NCBI RefSeq assembly: GCF_000004075.3
Contig: NC_026656.2
Location: forward strand, 10,974,001 to 11,038,000
Direction: 5' to 3'
DNA: 64,000 bases
Source: Cucumis sativus
Taxonomy: Eukaryota; Streptophyta; Magnoliopsida; Cucurbitales; Cucurbitaceae
Shown: piece after piece, positions 42,112-54,330 of the stretch
Layout of the letters: every line of letters begins with the position of its first letter
How positions within the stretch are numbered: the first letter of the stretch is position 1
The notes under the pieces: model-generated
Told to the model about the DNA's origin: nothing
Databases searched by the model: none
The model's input: only the letters and a program-made list of their open reading frames with translations
Position numbers and translations under genes: made by a program

Positions 42112-42246
42112 TTACAAGAGAGTTGGCTTGTAGGTATAAATTTTCTTATCCTTCCAGTGACGAGCCTCTGATCTCCTTGAGGCACGAAACTTTCTTGTCA
42201 GCATGAAAACCAAAAAGTTAATAATCTCTGGAGGAAAAAACACCAT
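42112..42246 (-). CDS. possible short ORF or terminal exon, 44 residues, unknown
   Basis: On the minus strand an ATG (42244-42246) opens a frame of 44 codons to TAA (42112-42114). It is hydrophobic at the start (MVFFPPEIINFLVFML), then strongly basic (RKFRASRRSEARHWKDKK), ending PTLL. A pyrimidine-rich stretch ending CTCCAG precedes AGATTATT, so it could instead be the last exon of a transcript. I do not recognise it. It lies about 590 bp beyond the stop of the acireductone dioxygenase gene on the same strand. Confidence 0.3.
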   Translation of the reverse strand: MVFFPPEIINFLVFMLTRKFRASRRSEARHWKDKKIYTYKPTLL

Positions 42247-42533
42247 AACTGGCCCTCAATACTTTAGAGAAGAATACAATTGACATGTTATAAAAGAACA
42301 GTAATCTTAAGGAAGTGATAAAATTATTTATCTGACACGTGAACTCAATAATTCCTGAAGCATTATGGAACAGACTATCGTCAAAGAAAGGTACTATAGG
42401 CTGGTAGTATTAATAAACACAAATATGAGTTTCTGTAGAACAATAAAAATAAATGTAATTTAAGCACAACAAAAGAGAAAAAGAAAACCATTCAAATTCT
42501 GCAAAGAGAAAGATTCCCATCTTAAAAATACAA

Positions 42534-42539
42534 TTTATT
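42534..42539 (-). promoter_or_regulatory. candidate poly(A) signal of the acireductone dioxygenase gene
   Basis: AATAAA on the minus strand, about 160 bases after the stop codon. Inferred from position only. Confidence 0.35.
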
Positions 42540-42699
42540 TGAGAATATCTAAGTTTCAGACATTTACTTAGACCAGGTTTCAACAGCAGTTGCCATATTT
42601 ATACAGTATTTAATCTAAGCCATACCCAGCAATACAAGACCTGAGCTTAACCCCATAGCTTTGTATTAAATGGCATAGTACAGAAGAACACACAAATCT

Positions 42700-43600
42700 T
42701 TAATGAGCCTTGAGTGCCACTCCAGCTTTCTCAGTGAAGGACATGAGGTACTCTTTCCTTGCTGGGTGCTGCTCCTGTGGTCGGTTAAAAGGGGTCCAAA
42801 CTGGCTCTCCCTTGAATAGTCTCATTAACTGTAAATAATCCAATGAATTGATAATTAATATCTTGAAATGAGAATCTTTGAAGTTAATGGTATTTAATCC
42901 TACCTTGGTATAATTATTGGTGTCCAGAGTAAAACGATGGTAGATACCAGCCGGCAAGATGATAAGATCGCCGGGCTTAATCCAGATTCGAATCCAACGG
43001 TCGTTCTTGTCCCGTACATCAAAGTAGCCACTTCCATCCAAACAGTAACGAATTTCCTCATCAGCATGAATGTGTTCTGTGTAGAAATCCTTCAATTTCC
43101 CTTCGTAATTGGCAAGTTTCTCTGGAGATATATCAAGTAAATCCTACCAAATCAAAACAAAATTAATCAAAAGAAGAAATTAACGAAAACATGTAAATGC
43201 AAAACGGCGATGGAATACTGAATATTCACAGACCACGTAGTTATATCCTCTATCGTCTCTGATTTTCTTCAATTCCTCATCGTTTTCATATATCTCAGGG
43301 TTCAATTTCCAATACAAAACGCCTAATTCTGCAGATAATTCATTCGATTCAATTCAATTCAATTATAGGGCTAAAAATCTGTTTCAGAAGTTATGGATAA
43401 GAGGATGGAAGTGCACCTGCCAATTGATTCATGGAGACGAATTCTTTAGGGTTTGGGTGATGAGGAAGCCTCTGGTCTTCATTGCAATCGTCCATAAACC
43501 AAGCCTGCAGAAACATAAGTTTCATCCATCAATCTTTCGACTAAATGTGGATATGTATAAGAAGCAGTTGGGTTGGGTGGAGTCTTACCTCGATCGCCAT
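42700..43600 (-). CDS. ARD: acireductone dioxygenase (ARD/ARD')
   Basis: Five exons on minus: 43600-43589, 43504-43417, 43328-43234, 43143-42904 and 42828-42700. They total 564 nt and 187 residues, the normal length. All junctions are GT-AG and in phase; the first exon encodes only MAIE. It is a cupin-fold metalloenzyme of the methionine salvage cycle. It oxidises acireductone to the 2-oxo acid precursor of methionine plus formate when iron is bound; with nickel it follows an off-pathway reaction that releases CO. The metal ligands are visible: His89 and His91 in [11 protein letters not shown], Glu95, and His134 in LPAGIYHRF. The start MAIEAWFMDD and the conserved DWRGYNYV-like block (here RDDRGYNYV) fit the family. 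In plants it recycles methylthioadenosine from ethylene and polyamine synthesis, probably in cytosol or nucleus. Confidence 0.95.
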
Positions 43601-45200
43601 TGTTGAAGCTGCTCTGAGTTGAAAGGTCGAGAATATACTCCGATTAAGAATGGAGCTTCAAATTTAAAGGCAGTGGACGGCGGAAGGAACAGACTCTCTC
43701 ATCGGTTGAGTGATGAAACTGGAAGATTCCAAGCAGATTTTTTTATTATTATTTTTTACTTAAAAATTTGTTTAATTAATGTCAATGGAGCTGCCACGTG
43801 TATGGGAGATTCTTTTCAACCTTGTGGTAACCTGGATGAGTGATGACATGGAATTTTCAAATTTTTACCACCATGCACAAAATTATGGGATTTATTTCAT
43901 GACTAATTATGTGAATTTTATTTTTATTTATCCATTTTTCAATATATTTATTTAAATTTTTATACTCTCAATCTATGTTTGTTTCTATTCTTCAACTTTT
44001 TAAAATGGATCATTTTAATTTAATAAAAAATGAGGTGAATAGTTACTTTTCAAAGTATATACATGAACATTAGTTAAAGTAAAAAACTACCGCTACTTAA
44101 TGAATTTTTAAGTATTAAAATTTGAATGAATAAAAGTTGAATCTAGATAACCAAAATAAATATTTTAAAAGTATTTGAGATTTCAAAAATCCAAAATCAA
44201 AAGTATAAGTTATTTTGTAGATTTAAGTTGAGTTTAGTTAATAATATAAATTAATACAAATAATGATGGAGTAGTTCTCTCCAGTTGTTGGTACTCAAAC
44301 TGTGGATGAATTGTTTTTACCCAGTGAATTTAATTACATGCCAGTTACCAAATATCTCCTTGAACATCTTTTAAATTGATTGTCTTAAATCAAAGATAGA
44401 TATCGTTACAAGTGAGCTAGTTAAAGTCAAGTTCTTGAAACACAAATTGAACTAAAAGCAAAATTATTTTTTTTAGAACATTTGTAATTCATAAATTTCA
44501 TAGTATTTTTAGTTTGTTTAATTTTAACATAAAATAGTATCATCTATCTAAGATAAATTAGGCATAGATTGTGATATTTTAAAATAATTTTCTTAAATTT
44601 AAACCATTAATTTATTGAAATTAGTTAAATTATAATTTTCATTCAAAGATATACAATAGGTTAATAAATTCAAAAAATTAATCTAAAAATGTAATAAATA
44701 GTAATTATTTTGTAAAAGAATTAAAAATAAACTAGGACTAAATATATGATTTACAGATTCTCAAAAAAAGAAAAATTATAAAAAGTAAAGAGTATAAAAA
44801 ACTAAAATGTATATATTAATCTAAATTTTTAATATTTTAATATTCAACTTTATACTTAGTTGTGTGACAACTAATTAGTGACTATTTTATTATATAATTT
44901 CATTTAACTATTTTCGATATTCCTATTTACACTCATTTTTATATGAACTTGTTCGATGGATTACAAGATTTTTAATTATAAAACTTTGTCCTAAATCCTA
45001 CCTTTCATTTACATCTCGATTTAAGTTTTTTCATCTCTTCCCATCTCAAAAAGTTCCCTCTACTTTCTCGAACGTGATGCTCAAAATCAAGTAGCTAAAG
45101 TGATGCTCGAACGTGAAAGAACGGCATCAAAACCAACTACGGGGCGAGTTTGAAGCTTGTGAAAACTGAATACAGGCATTGTGTTTTGTGGGGTTGGATG
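43601..45200. other. ARD promoter side and AT-rich intergenic DNA
   Basis: The first ~130 bases upstream of the ARD start are GC-richer, probably 5' UTR and core promoter. The rest is AT-rich with no gene, no clear repeat ends and no RNA gene seen. Confidence 0.55.
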
Positions 45201-45614
45201 CTAAGCACTTGCAAATATGAATCTGGTATACACAGAAAGAAAGAGGGTCTTGGGACAAAAGATAGCATACATTTTTTTATACACGATGCATGAGAACATC
45301 ATCATCTCAACCCAATAAGCCTTGATAGCAGAAACATGAACAAGTTCCTAATCATCCTACCATCGGTTGCAATACCGTGTTCTGAGTTACAAAATTGATC
45401 AGCTTGAGTGAGATACTCATACCGTTTGGATATAGACACCTCTCCCACGCAAGATCTCCAAAATATGACTGGTTCATGAAGGTCTACATAACGCTCCTTA
45501 ACACAGCCAAATCGTGCAGCGGATAACCATTATCGAATTTGCATCTCTTCTTTCTCTCAAGTTGTCAATCACAAGGATGATGTTTGAAGTAGCATGCCAT
45601 CAACGAAGTTCAAC
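45201..45614 (-). other. probable 3' UTR of the PEAPOD-like gene
   Basis: This stretch is less AT-rich than the neighbouring intergenic DNA and follows directly after the stop in the inferred last exon. The 3' end is not determined. Confidence 0.5.
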
Positions 45615-48600
45615 TCAGCACTCCTGGATATCTGCAGAAAACTCCCAAACTCAGATATCAAACAGCTTTGTACTACATATATAACAAATGGGTTTGATTT
45701 TTAGAACTCACGGACACAATTATAACCCATAGAACAAATCCTGTTTAAGAAAAGTCGTCTAACTATTGGGCTGTTGTGTGCTTTTAACAGCTTTTATATC
45801 CAGATCCTAGAATACGTCAGCTTCTTTTTAAAAAAAAGAACTGATATCATGGCTCCCATCAATCTATTGCTTCTAGAAATTAATAAAGGGTGAGGAGAGG
45901 TCAAAACAAAGAAAACTGCGTACATATATAAAAGTTTTCAAATGACTACAGAAAATGCTGATAAATCTATAGGCCATCTTAGTTAAGAAAGTGAATTTTA
46001 ATTGCCAGTTTTAATGAGTAATGAAAATACATATAAAGGTAAGAAAAAAGTCAACTGCTAAAATAAAAGCTCTACAGGTATCTACCTTTGACATTAAGGT
46101 CGACAGAAAAACATGCAAGTTTTGGCTGATTGTCAGCTGGTCCAACGAAGGCTTTTGCTACTCCAGTTGGGGATAAAGAGCTCGTCACAATTTGACCTAA
46201 ATTCTTATTGGATATGTGCGTCCTCATTTGATGGTTCATATATCCCTCCAGGCTAGGAGAAGACAATCCTGTATTTTTCTTGTTCTTTAACCTTCCCCTT
46301 ACAGAAATATAACCACAAAGATGGGAGGGAAATGAATGAAATGAGATTGGAGACCACAAAGCTTATGTACCATGCAAGATGTCATCATTATAGACTTATA
46401 ACAGAAAAACAAACTTAGTCAAAGGTACCTGTCCTTTCGCTTTTCAAGATATCTCTGTAATGAAACTTTCCGACTCGCCTGACCCTCAACATCTAATATG
46501 AAAATTCACAATTTTTATGAAAAGCTATTGAATAGATCAGCTGTTTCTATGGGTAGCTGTTAATTATTTGCATGGGCAAAGGGGGGAAAGAAACGTCATG
46601 GAGACTGGTCCAACTAAATGGCAACTCGTGGATGAGAGATAACAATTTAGAATGGGAAACAGTAGCAGCAAAGACGGAAACTTTTACAGCAGGGAGTCAT
46701 AAGCTCTAACTTACTATTGACAAGACTTGTTACATTATAAATTCATTATAATGAAACCCACAAAATCAGATACCAGCGTTTGAAATTGAATTAACATGGA
46801 AAAAGGACAGTTGAATTGTGAACATAAAAGTTGTAGTTGAACTTTTACCAAATTATACCACCAACAAATATCTGGTCAACGTACAGAATTATTTACAATT
46901 CTTTCTAACAAACATGAGAAATACAAGGTTTTTATTTTCATAATGCAATTAACAAAATTGCAAGCAAACAGAATGGTTACCAGAATCCCGCATACTGGTC
47001 CCCTTTGCATGCTGCTGCTGCTGAGGGTGCTCACCCAACTTCTCTGTCAAGTCAGTACAATCTGTCACTTAAATAGCTACCACCAATTTTGACTTGCTAG
47101 AGTGTGCTACTTCTTGAGAAATTTGAGAAGAAAGGAATAAAAAATTGCTTAGAGGGTGGAAAATGGACATAAGAGACTTTTGGTCTCTTGTTAGAATTCA
47201 TGTTTGACTACGTTCTCAAAGACCTTTGTATTCTATAGTTTTTTTCTTTTTTTAATTGGATTCCATTTTTGTGGCCTTTGGTTATTAGTATGCCGTAAAT
47301 AATCTAACATTAATCAAATAATTATTACCTTTGGGATGCTAATTGGTATCTTTCTCCACTGGGGTATGTGTATAGATTGGCAATAGTGAACAACATTACT
47401 AAACTTCATTTTAAAAGGAGATATGTGTACAAAATCAAAAGACATCTAAACTCTAAGAGGCAGTTTAACGTGGAAAAAACGAGTAGCTTCATGGAGATCC
47501 AAGATCTATCTATCTATCACCAACAAATGTAGATTTCAGAACCTATGGCTGCTAGATTACCCACCAGAAGTATGGTCCAATAAAAGGTGCCAAGTGGAGT
47601 TGATGCTACAAATAAATTTTCAAAGCACAAAAAATCATTTTGCAACAAAATTGCTAGAGCCCACATACTAACCTGTGTGCACATTTCGATAGATGGTAGC
47701 ACTAGGAGGAAGAAAGTCATCTCTGTCACTGGAAGTCTGCAAAAGACATGGTGGAGACTGACATGCAGCAGTTCCACTCATGGGATGATTCTGAGGGAAA
47801 TGAATTGGACTAGCTGCAAGATGCATGATTGCCCACGCCTGCAAATCCAGAAATGAGTACGTCATGTTGAAAGGGAGAGGAAAAAAGAACATGTCCATGA
47901 TAAATATTCTTCAGAAATCAGATAATGTCTATACCTTATCTGGTGGAACTCCATCATACACATTCACCTTGCCACAATAGAAAATTGTCATTTGGCCATC
48001 CACTCCATTTGTATCGTATTGATCTCTGTCAACCATTAAAACATTTGTTCCCATCTCTTTTCAGTTAGAATAAATTTGATTAAAGAATGAAAAATTGGAA
48101 ATCATTTAAAAAGATTAGAAATTCTCTAAAAGGTGCATGTATAGTCTTCAAAGCAGAATTCCAGAAATTTTTTATATAGATGTCAAAATCGAAGTTATTG
48201 AGATTTGAGTGACTGATCAAATATCAGCCAAGCCAATTTGTAAAATATAAACCAAAGAAAAATTCCCAGAAACTTATTGTCACTTTCCATGCCATATAGT
48301 CAGGAATCAACAAATAAGGCATCATCAAGTTTCAGCTCAGGTACTGCTATAGCAAAAATACATCCAGGTATGCCAATGGGATTAACCATGTAGGACTGTG
48401 ACTTTAAGGAAGAAAGAAGTGCCCACAACCTTATTCACATGTTTGCATTCTAAAATATCAAATCAAACCTATAGCTTCACAAAGAAATAACAAACTTCTC
48501 ACGATAGATAGTTCAAGTAACTTCTTTCCAGCAAGACTCTAAACTTGACCAGCAGATAACAGATAACTTCTTCATAGCTTCACTTTCTTTTCTTATGCTC

Positions 48601-49700
48601 ACATTTGAAACCCCAAAATTTTGTTCATGCCTAGTAATCGGGGAATAAATGCCAAAACAAGGATCCATGGTTCATTCACAACTTTTCAAAAGCACGAACT
48701 CTAAAAGAACAGCAAAACTGCACAAAGTTGCATGGTTAGAAGATGAAACACAACGTGGCATACATGAATCCAGGCATAGGAATTGCTAAACGTATACGAT
48801 CCACAGATCAACATCAAATGGAAGAAGTAGCAGAAAGTCTAAGATATTCAAGGATAAACCTGGGACTAGTAACATTGTTCTCTGGTTCAACCGGGGGATC
48901 CTCAGGAGTAGATTTCGCAGTCTCCACATTGCTATAAGCAGATTCATCAACTGACATTGTAACCTGAGCATCATCACTCGGTTCTTTGGGTGAATCACCT
49001 TGATTTGAATTTATCTACACATACATCATTAGTAATGAATTTGAGAAGCATTCACAAATTTTCTCAAAAAAGAAGGGTTAAAAAAGTTGATCAAAGAAAA
49101 CCCTTCATTCAGTAAGTGAAAAAAACAGGACTTTGAGTGGACATTTTCAAGGGAGATCTTTTTTATTTTTCTTTATCAGCAACCAAACAAAAGGTTGAGT
49201 GAGAAAAGTCCCAAAAGCAAAATTATGAAACCAAAACTCACCCGAGGCGAAACGACGACCTTCCTGAGAGCGCCGGCGCCGGAATCATCACAAGGCTCAA
49301 GCAATGCTTTAAGAGAAATAACCTGCTGGATCGCCTGAGATTTGTTCCAAGAGGGCCGCCGCATTCCTGACCCGACACGTGTGAGGACACAAGCAAAAAA
49401 TAAAAACAAAAATTAAAATCGTAATCATTCTTCCAAACCCGCTAAACAAGAAAGGGAAGAAGAAGAAGGAAGAAAGAGAATGGAAGCTTCCGTGATTTGG
49501 GGGCGCCGGAAAAAATGGAGGGAAGAAAGGGACAAAAATGGAAATTACAGAAACAAAGAAGAGGGTGCTAAAAAAAAAAAACCTTTTTCTTTTAGGTATT
49601 TGCGACAATCCTCTCGAGTGAGCTGCGAAATGTCATCCTCCGTCAACTGGTTGAGGGGTTTGTCGAGTATAGACCGGAACGTCGCCGCACCGGCACTCAT
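45615..49700 (-). CDS. PPD: PEAPOD/TIFY4-type transcriptional regulator
   Basis: Nine coding exons on minus: 49700-49583, 49366-49242, 49014-48860, 48025-47935, 47838-47673, 47043-46981, 46492-46429, 46297-46086 and 45631-45615 (1011 nt, 336 residues). The start is the first ATG; the frame upstream opens only from GTG. Domains in order: the N-terminal PPD domain with LTREDCRKYLKEKG and MRRPSWNKSQAIQQV (about 20-60); the TIFY motif TIFYCG (146-151, TIFYSG in Arabidopsis PPD2 as I remember it); a QQQQ-containing linker; and a degenerate Jas-like block SRKVSLQRYLEKRKDRGR (246-263). A FSVDLN motif lies near the C-terminus. PEAPOD proteins act in the nucleus with KIX8/9 and NINJA/TOPLESS corepressors to limit meristemoid division, setting leaf, fruit and seed size. 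Uncertain points are the last exon (intron GTAGAT donor, ending DIQEC) versus read-through to a stop at 46072, and the exon 8 acceptor (GGGAAG kept or skipped). Confidence 0.92.
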
Positions 49701-49759
49701 TGCCGCAGATTCCGAGAAAACGGACGAACCAGGTGGCACTCCGCCCTAAAACCTTCAAT

Positions 49760-52700
49760 CAAGGCCGGAAAGATAGGGAATAGAGGGCGGCGACGGTCAT
49801 CGGAGAGCGGCCGGCGCAATTTCAGAGGCGGAAGAAGGGGAATTGAAGAAGGGGGTGGTTGTGAACTTGATTAAGGAGGGGGGGCGTCTCTCCAATACGG
49901 CAGGGAGAAGTGGTTTTTTCTTTTCTTTTCTTTTCTTTCTTTTCTTTTTCGTTTTTTCTTTTATTATTGTTATTATTAATTATTATTATTATTCATTATT
50001 AAGTAACTGCGCTTCTCCCTAGACTGCCACGTAAGTAGGTTACGTGTATTATTGACCTCATTTAATATATTGTTATTGTCATTATTACACCTCCCCTAAT
50101 CTTATTTATTTCACTAATTTGTCATTATAGAGTCTCCTAACTTACTGTAATACTATTATTCCAAACAATAACTTACTAATTACCTTATATTGTTTTACCT
50201 CCAGACAATTAAAATAGCCTATCATAGCATAACACTTTTAATCCTTAATTTAATTTTCATATGAACTTAGATTTGAAAAATGACATTTTTGTTCTTTTTA
50301 AGTTGGATTTTATTTTTATGGTCTATGAAATATTCATTTGGACTATAGATGGTCTCAATATTGACCACTCATTGTCAGGAGAGAATACAGCAAATTTAAA
50401 ATATGTGTATTATTATTCCAAAAGTCTTCATCAACACAAATTCAACACTCAAATAACATCAAACATACATTTCATTCTTCAAATCTTAACCCTAAATAAA
50501 ATTTAAATTCAAGTTTTAATAATAAATTTAAATTCACCAAATAATTGAAACATTTTTAAAATAACTACTCATCCAATCCTTCAATATGAGCAATGAGCTC
50601 ATGATCATGCTTGTCTAGAGCATGTTCCCTACATCTACGGTACCCCTAGCTAACAATCCTTTTTTTTCATGATTTTATTATACATTAAACTTTTAATAAT
50701 GTCAATTGGGCTCATAAACTTTTTTAAAAGTTAAAATTAGATCATCGAGCTTACAATAATCGTAAAAGATTGACTCAATATGATACAAATTCTATCTCTA
50801 AACTTATATAATTAGTAATGCGTGCAACTATGTAATTTTGAAGGTCCAAATTTAAATTTTTGTTAAGTTTGAGGTCTAAATTTTAATTTTGAAAGTTTAA
50901 AGATATAATTGCAACTAGTGTAATACTTTGCTGTCATTTTGTACGTTTAGTCGTTACAAAGAGTTTACCTAAAATTATACTACACTAATTGTTACATTAT
51001 CATTCATTTGGTCACACATCCATAACTATCTCTTTGTGTAGTTACGAAGAACCATGATTATGACCAAAGGTTATCGTCTAGTTAAATTTCAAAAAGACTT
51101 GCCTATAAGTCTTTTTCAAACACAAAGAATCAAATAGACACAAATTTTAAGTTATTAAAAGGAGGATACAAATTTGATTCAAATAAATTTTGAAAATAAA
51201 TCAAATTAAAGTATTTCACCACCACTAAAAATAGCTTTTCAAACCGTTAGTTTAATGTTTAATTTATAATTTAACTTAATCAGTATATATAGCTCCCAAC
51301 TATTACTTGAAACGCTACTTTATTTTCTTGAAGTCTAATATTTCGATTCCCCACTTAACTTGTGTTTGAACTATTAAAAAACTTTTAAAGTATTACTTTA
51401 GTTCATGTAATTTTGAGTTTGTTTTACTCTAACACTTGTACTTTCAAGTGTCAGCATCTAGTTCACCAGTTTTCGATAAATTTTGAATTAATCGTGTCTC
51501 TTAAACTTTTTTTTTTGTAGAAAATGATTGAATATCAATAATAATGTGGGTAAATTACAAAGATTATACTCAAACTTTTTATTGCAAATCCTAAAACTTG
51601 TAAAAGTGTTGTAACTAGATACTTAACTTTATAATTGTTACCATTTCTACGGCTACCTAAGTTTGAGAATTCTAATCTTTTCAATTGAAAATTTATGGAT
51701 CTAGTTGTAAGTTACAACTTTCATTACACTCCATACTCTATGAACCGTTTTTTATTTACCTTTATATTGTATGCTAATATAATTTTAAAATTTATAGTGA
51801 AAATATTTTTTAAAAAAATATAGACAAAATCCCGTCTAAATTTTAGATTTATTAAAAATAGATTAGCTAAAATTTAAATAAAAATTTGAATATATAGGGA
51901 TGGAAATGATATTTTAAGTTTAAGAAGAGAAAAAGAGGTAAGAGTGTTTTTAAGTGAGATAAGATATTTCCAAAAACAATGACTCCAATAGAGGGGATTA
52001 ATTGATTTAAGATTTATTAGAAATACATTAGGTAAAGTTTAAAATCTAAAGTTGACAAAATCCGTGTACTATTCGTATTTAACCTTGAGAGATTGATAGA
52101 AGTGTTTTATTTTTGTTTTAATAGAGAGTGCATTAAACCTGAATCAGAGGAGAATTAAAGGACCAAGATTATGATTGATAATTGCATTTTTGATACAAAC
52201 AACTAGCAGCATAAAGAAGAATAGAATGAATATATTTGATTTGACAAAAAGAGAGAGAGAGAGAGAACACTGTGAAGCATGTCAAGACAACACCAACTTT
52301 CAAACAATTATTTATGAGATTAATCACATGATAGAAAAGAGGGAGAGGGGTTGAATAGAGGAGATATGCATATATAAGAGTCACAAGTGAAGGGGTGTAA
52401 GTAAGGTAAGGAAAAGAAGTAGAGAATTGTATTGAGGGGGCATTAAATTTGACAGAGGGGTACTCAATTTTCTGACATAACAGCTGACCCCTCCTTAATT
52501 ACTTTTAAATTTTAATTATAACATTAATATAAAACTTAAAAAAGGTTAAAATAACATTTTGGTTATTGTTTGTTTTCATGGTTTGAAATGTTTAATTTTT
52601 TGTTGGTGTGTTTCTATTAGATCTTAAATTTAGTTTCTATTCAACCATGGCAATAATTTTTGTGTAAAGAAACGTAAAATGTGAAAATATTTAGGGTTTT

Positions 52701-54099
52701 TTCTAAAATAGATTTATGTATTTTGTTGTTTAAGATCGTGTTTGAAAATTAAAGATCATGAAAAAAAAATCGTTTGGATATTAAATTGTCAAATATAAAC
52801 TACCACCTAACAAAAATACATAAATCTAAACGACCGTTTATATATGACAATCATGTACCAAAAAAATTTTTTAAAAAAATCATTGAGATTTGACTACCCT
52901 CTAAACAATGTACAAAAATTCTTTAAAAAAATATTTAGAATTGAATCCAAATCTAATAGATCAAGGAAACAATACTCAAATCTAAACAATTGTTTCTAAA
53001 ATATATTACACATACCTTTTTCAAATATATTAGGTGTGTAGAATGTCAATTAATCATGAAGCATTTTTTGTATTTTTCATAATGGACATGTAGACTTTTT
53101 CCGTTTTCGTTGTAAATATTTTGTTATATTTTTTTAAAAAAATCTACAATAAAATATAAACCAGTGGTGGGGGATTAAATTAACTTTAAACTTATTCAAA
53201 GTCTATCAACTAAGATTAAACTTTTGTTGAATTAAGGAACTAAAATAATATTTTTTTATTTTTTATTTTCATATCCACATTCTTTATACAGTTGGGTGGG
53301 CGTTACACCAGTCTTCTAATAAATCAAAATAAAAACAAAAACCTTTAAGTTAAAACCTAGAATATCACACAATTTTTAAAATAAATAAATTTTTGCAAAA
53401 ACATATCAAAACAATAAATAGTTAAATAAAAAATGAATTTTGCTATTAACACACACTCACGTTGTTAATATATTCAAGTCTTTTGAATCCCATTACTACA
53501 CTTTCATTATTCTTTTTCTTCTTGTTAAAGTCTCTGTACCTTAATTAAAGTGGGTAGTTTTATTAATTTAAATAATTTACTTCTTTTTTCAAAATGACAA
53601 TGTTTTTTAGACTTTTGAACGGTCGTAATAATTTTTACACAATTTGAGTTCTTTTGAAAGTTACAGCGTATTTCTTCCTTTCTTTTTTTACTTTAAAATG
53701 GTTTTAAGTGCAAAATTTAAAAAATATAAATTGATACACAGATAAACATGCTCAATCCAAACGATTTAAATTTGAATATGATGCAGAGAAAATTATATAT
53801 AACAAAAATAAGAAATGGATGGAGAAAAGATGATAATTTGAAGTAATTAATGGTAGTTTGGTTGCTTTATAAACAACACAATAATTCTTGAAAAAAAAAA
53901 GACAAAAAACATATAAAGAGAGGGCCAGATTAATAAAATGCCCAATCCTATACTATGAGGCCCTTAGAACTTCTTTTCCTTTGCTTCCCTAACTCCAATT
54001 ATTTATTCATTATTCATATTCCAATATTTGGAATTTTACATACAACAAAATTATCCCAATACTTCATCCTAACTTCAATTATTAAAAACAAATGCTAGT
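49760..54099. other. PEAPOD 5' flank and AT-rich intergenic DNA
   Basis: GC-rich 5' UTR/promoter DNA extends to about 49910. It is followed by a TTTTC microsatellite (about 49917-49960) and an (ATT)n run near 49970-49995, then AT-rich DNA. A (GA)n tract lies at about 52248-52266. I see no gene or RNA hairpin that I can support. Confidence 0.55.
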
Positions 54100-54330
54100 T
54101 TGGGTAAAAAATATTCCTAAATTTTACTTTAAAAATATTTCAAAAATACCGACATTTAGTTTTAGATGAAAATCCTTAAAATTTCAAAAAAAAAGAAAAA
54201 GTTTCATAAATATTAAACTTACAAAAAAATACCCTCACTAACTCAAATTTACATCAATTTTCCATCCACTAGAATAAAAACTAAAAATTTTAAATTAAAA
54301 CATAAAATTCTACCAAATCTCTCAAAATCT
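54100..54330. mobile_element. arm of the foldback/MITE family seen at 12.9 kb
   Basis: The order TTTAGTTTTAGATGAAAAT, GTTTCATAAATATTAAA, TTTACATCAATTTTCCATCC, AATAAAAACTAAAAATTTTAAATTAAAAC parallels both arms of the 12945-13865 element. I did not find the matching opposite arm, so it may be truncated. Confidence 0.5.

Noticed and set aside
49701..49739. Longer PEAPOD N-terminus starting at 49739
   Set aside because: It begins with GTG. The ATG at 49698-49700 gives the expected N-terminus just before the PPD domain.
52235..52300. TTTGACAAAAAGAGAGAGAG followed by AACAC, considered as a miR156-like site
   Set aside because: It is a GA microsatellite with too many differences from the miR156 sequence, and no star-like partner was found nearby.
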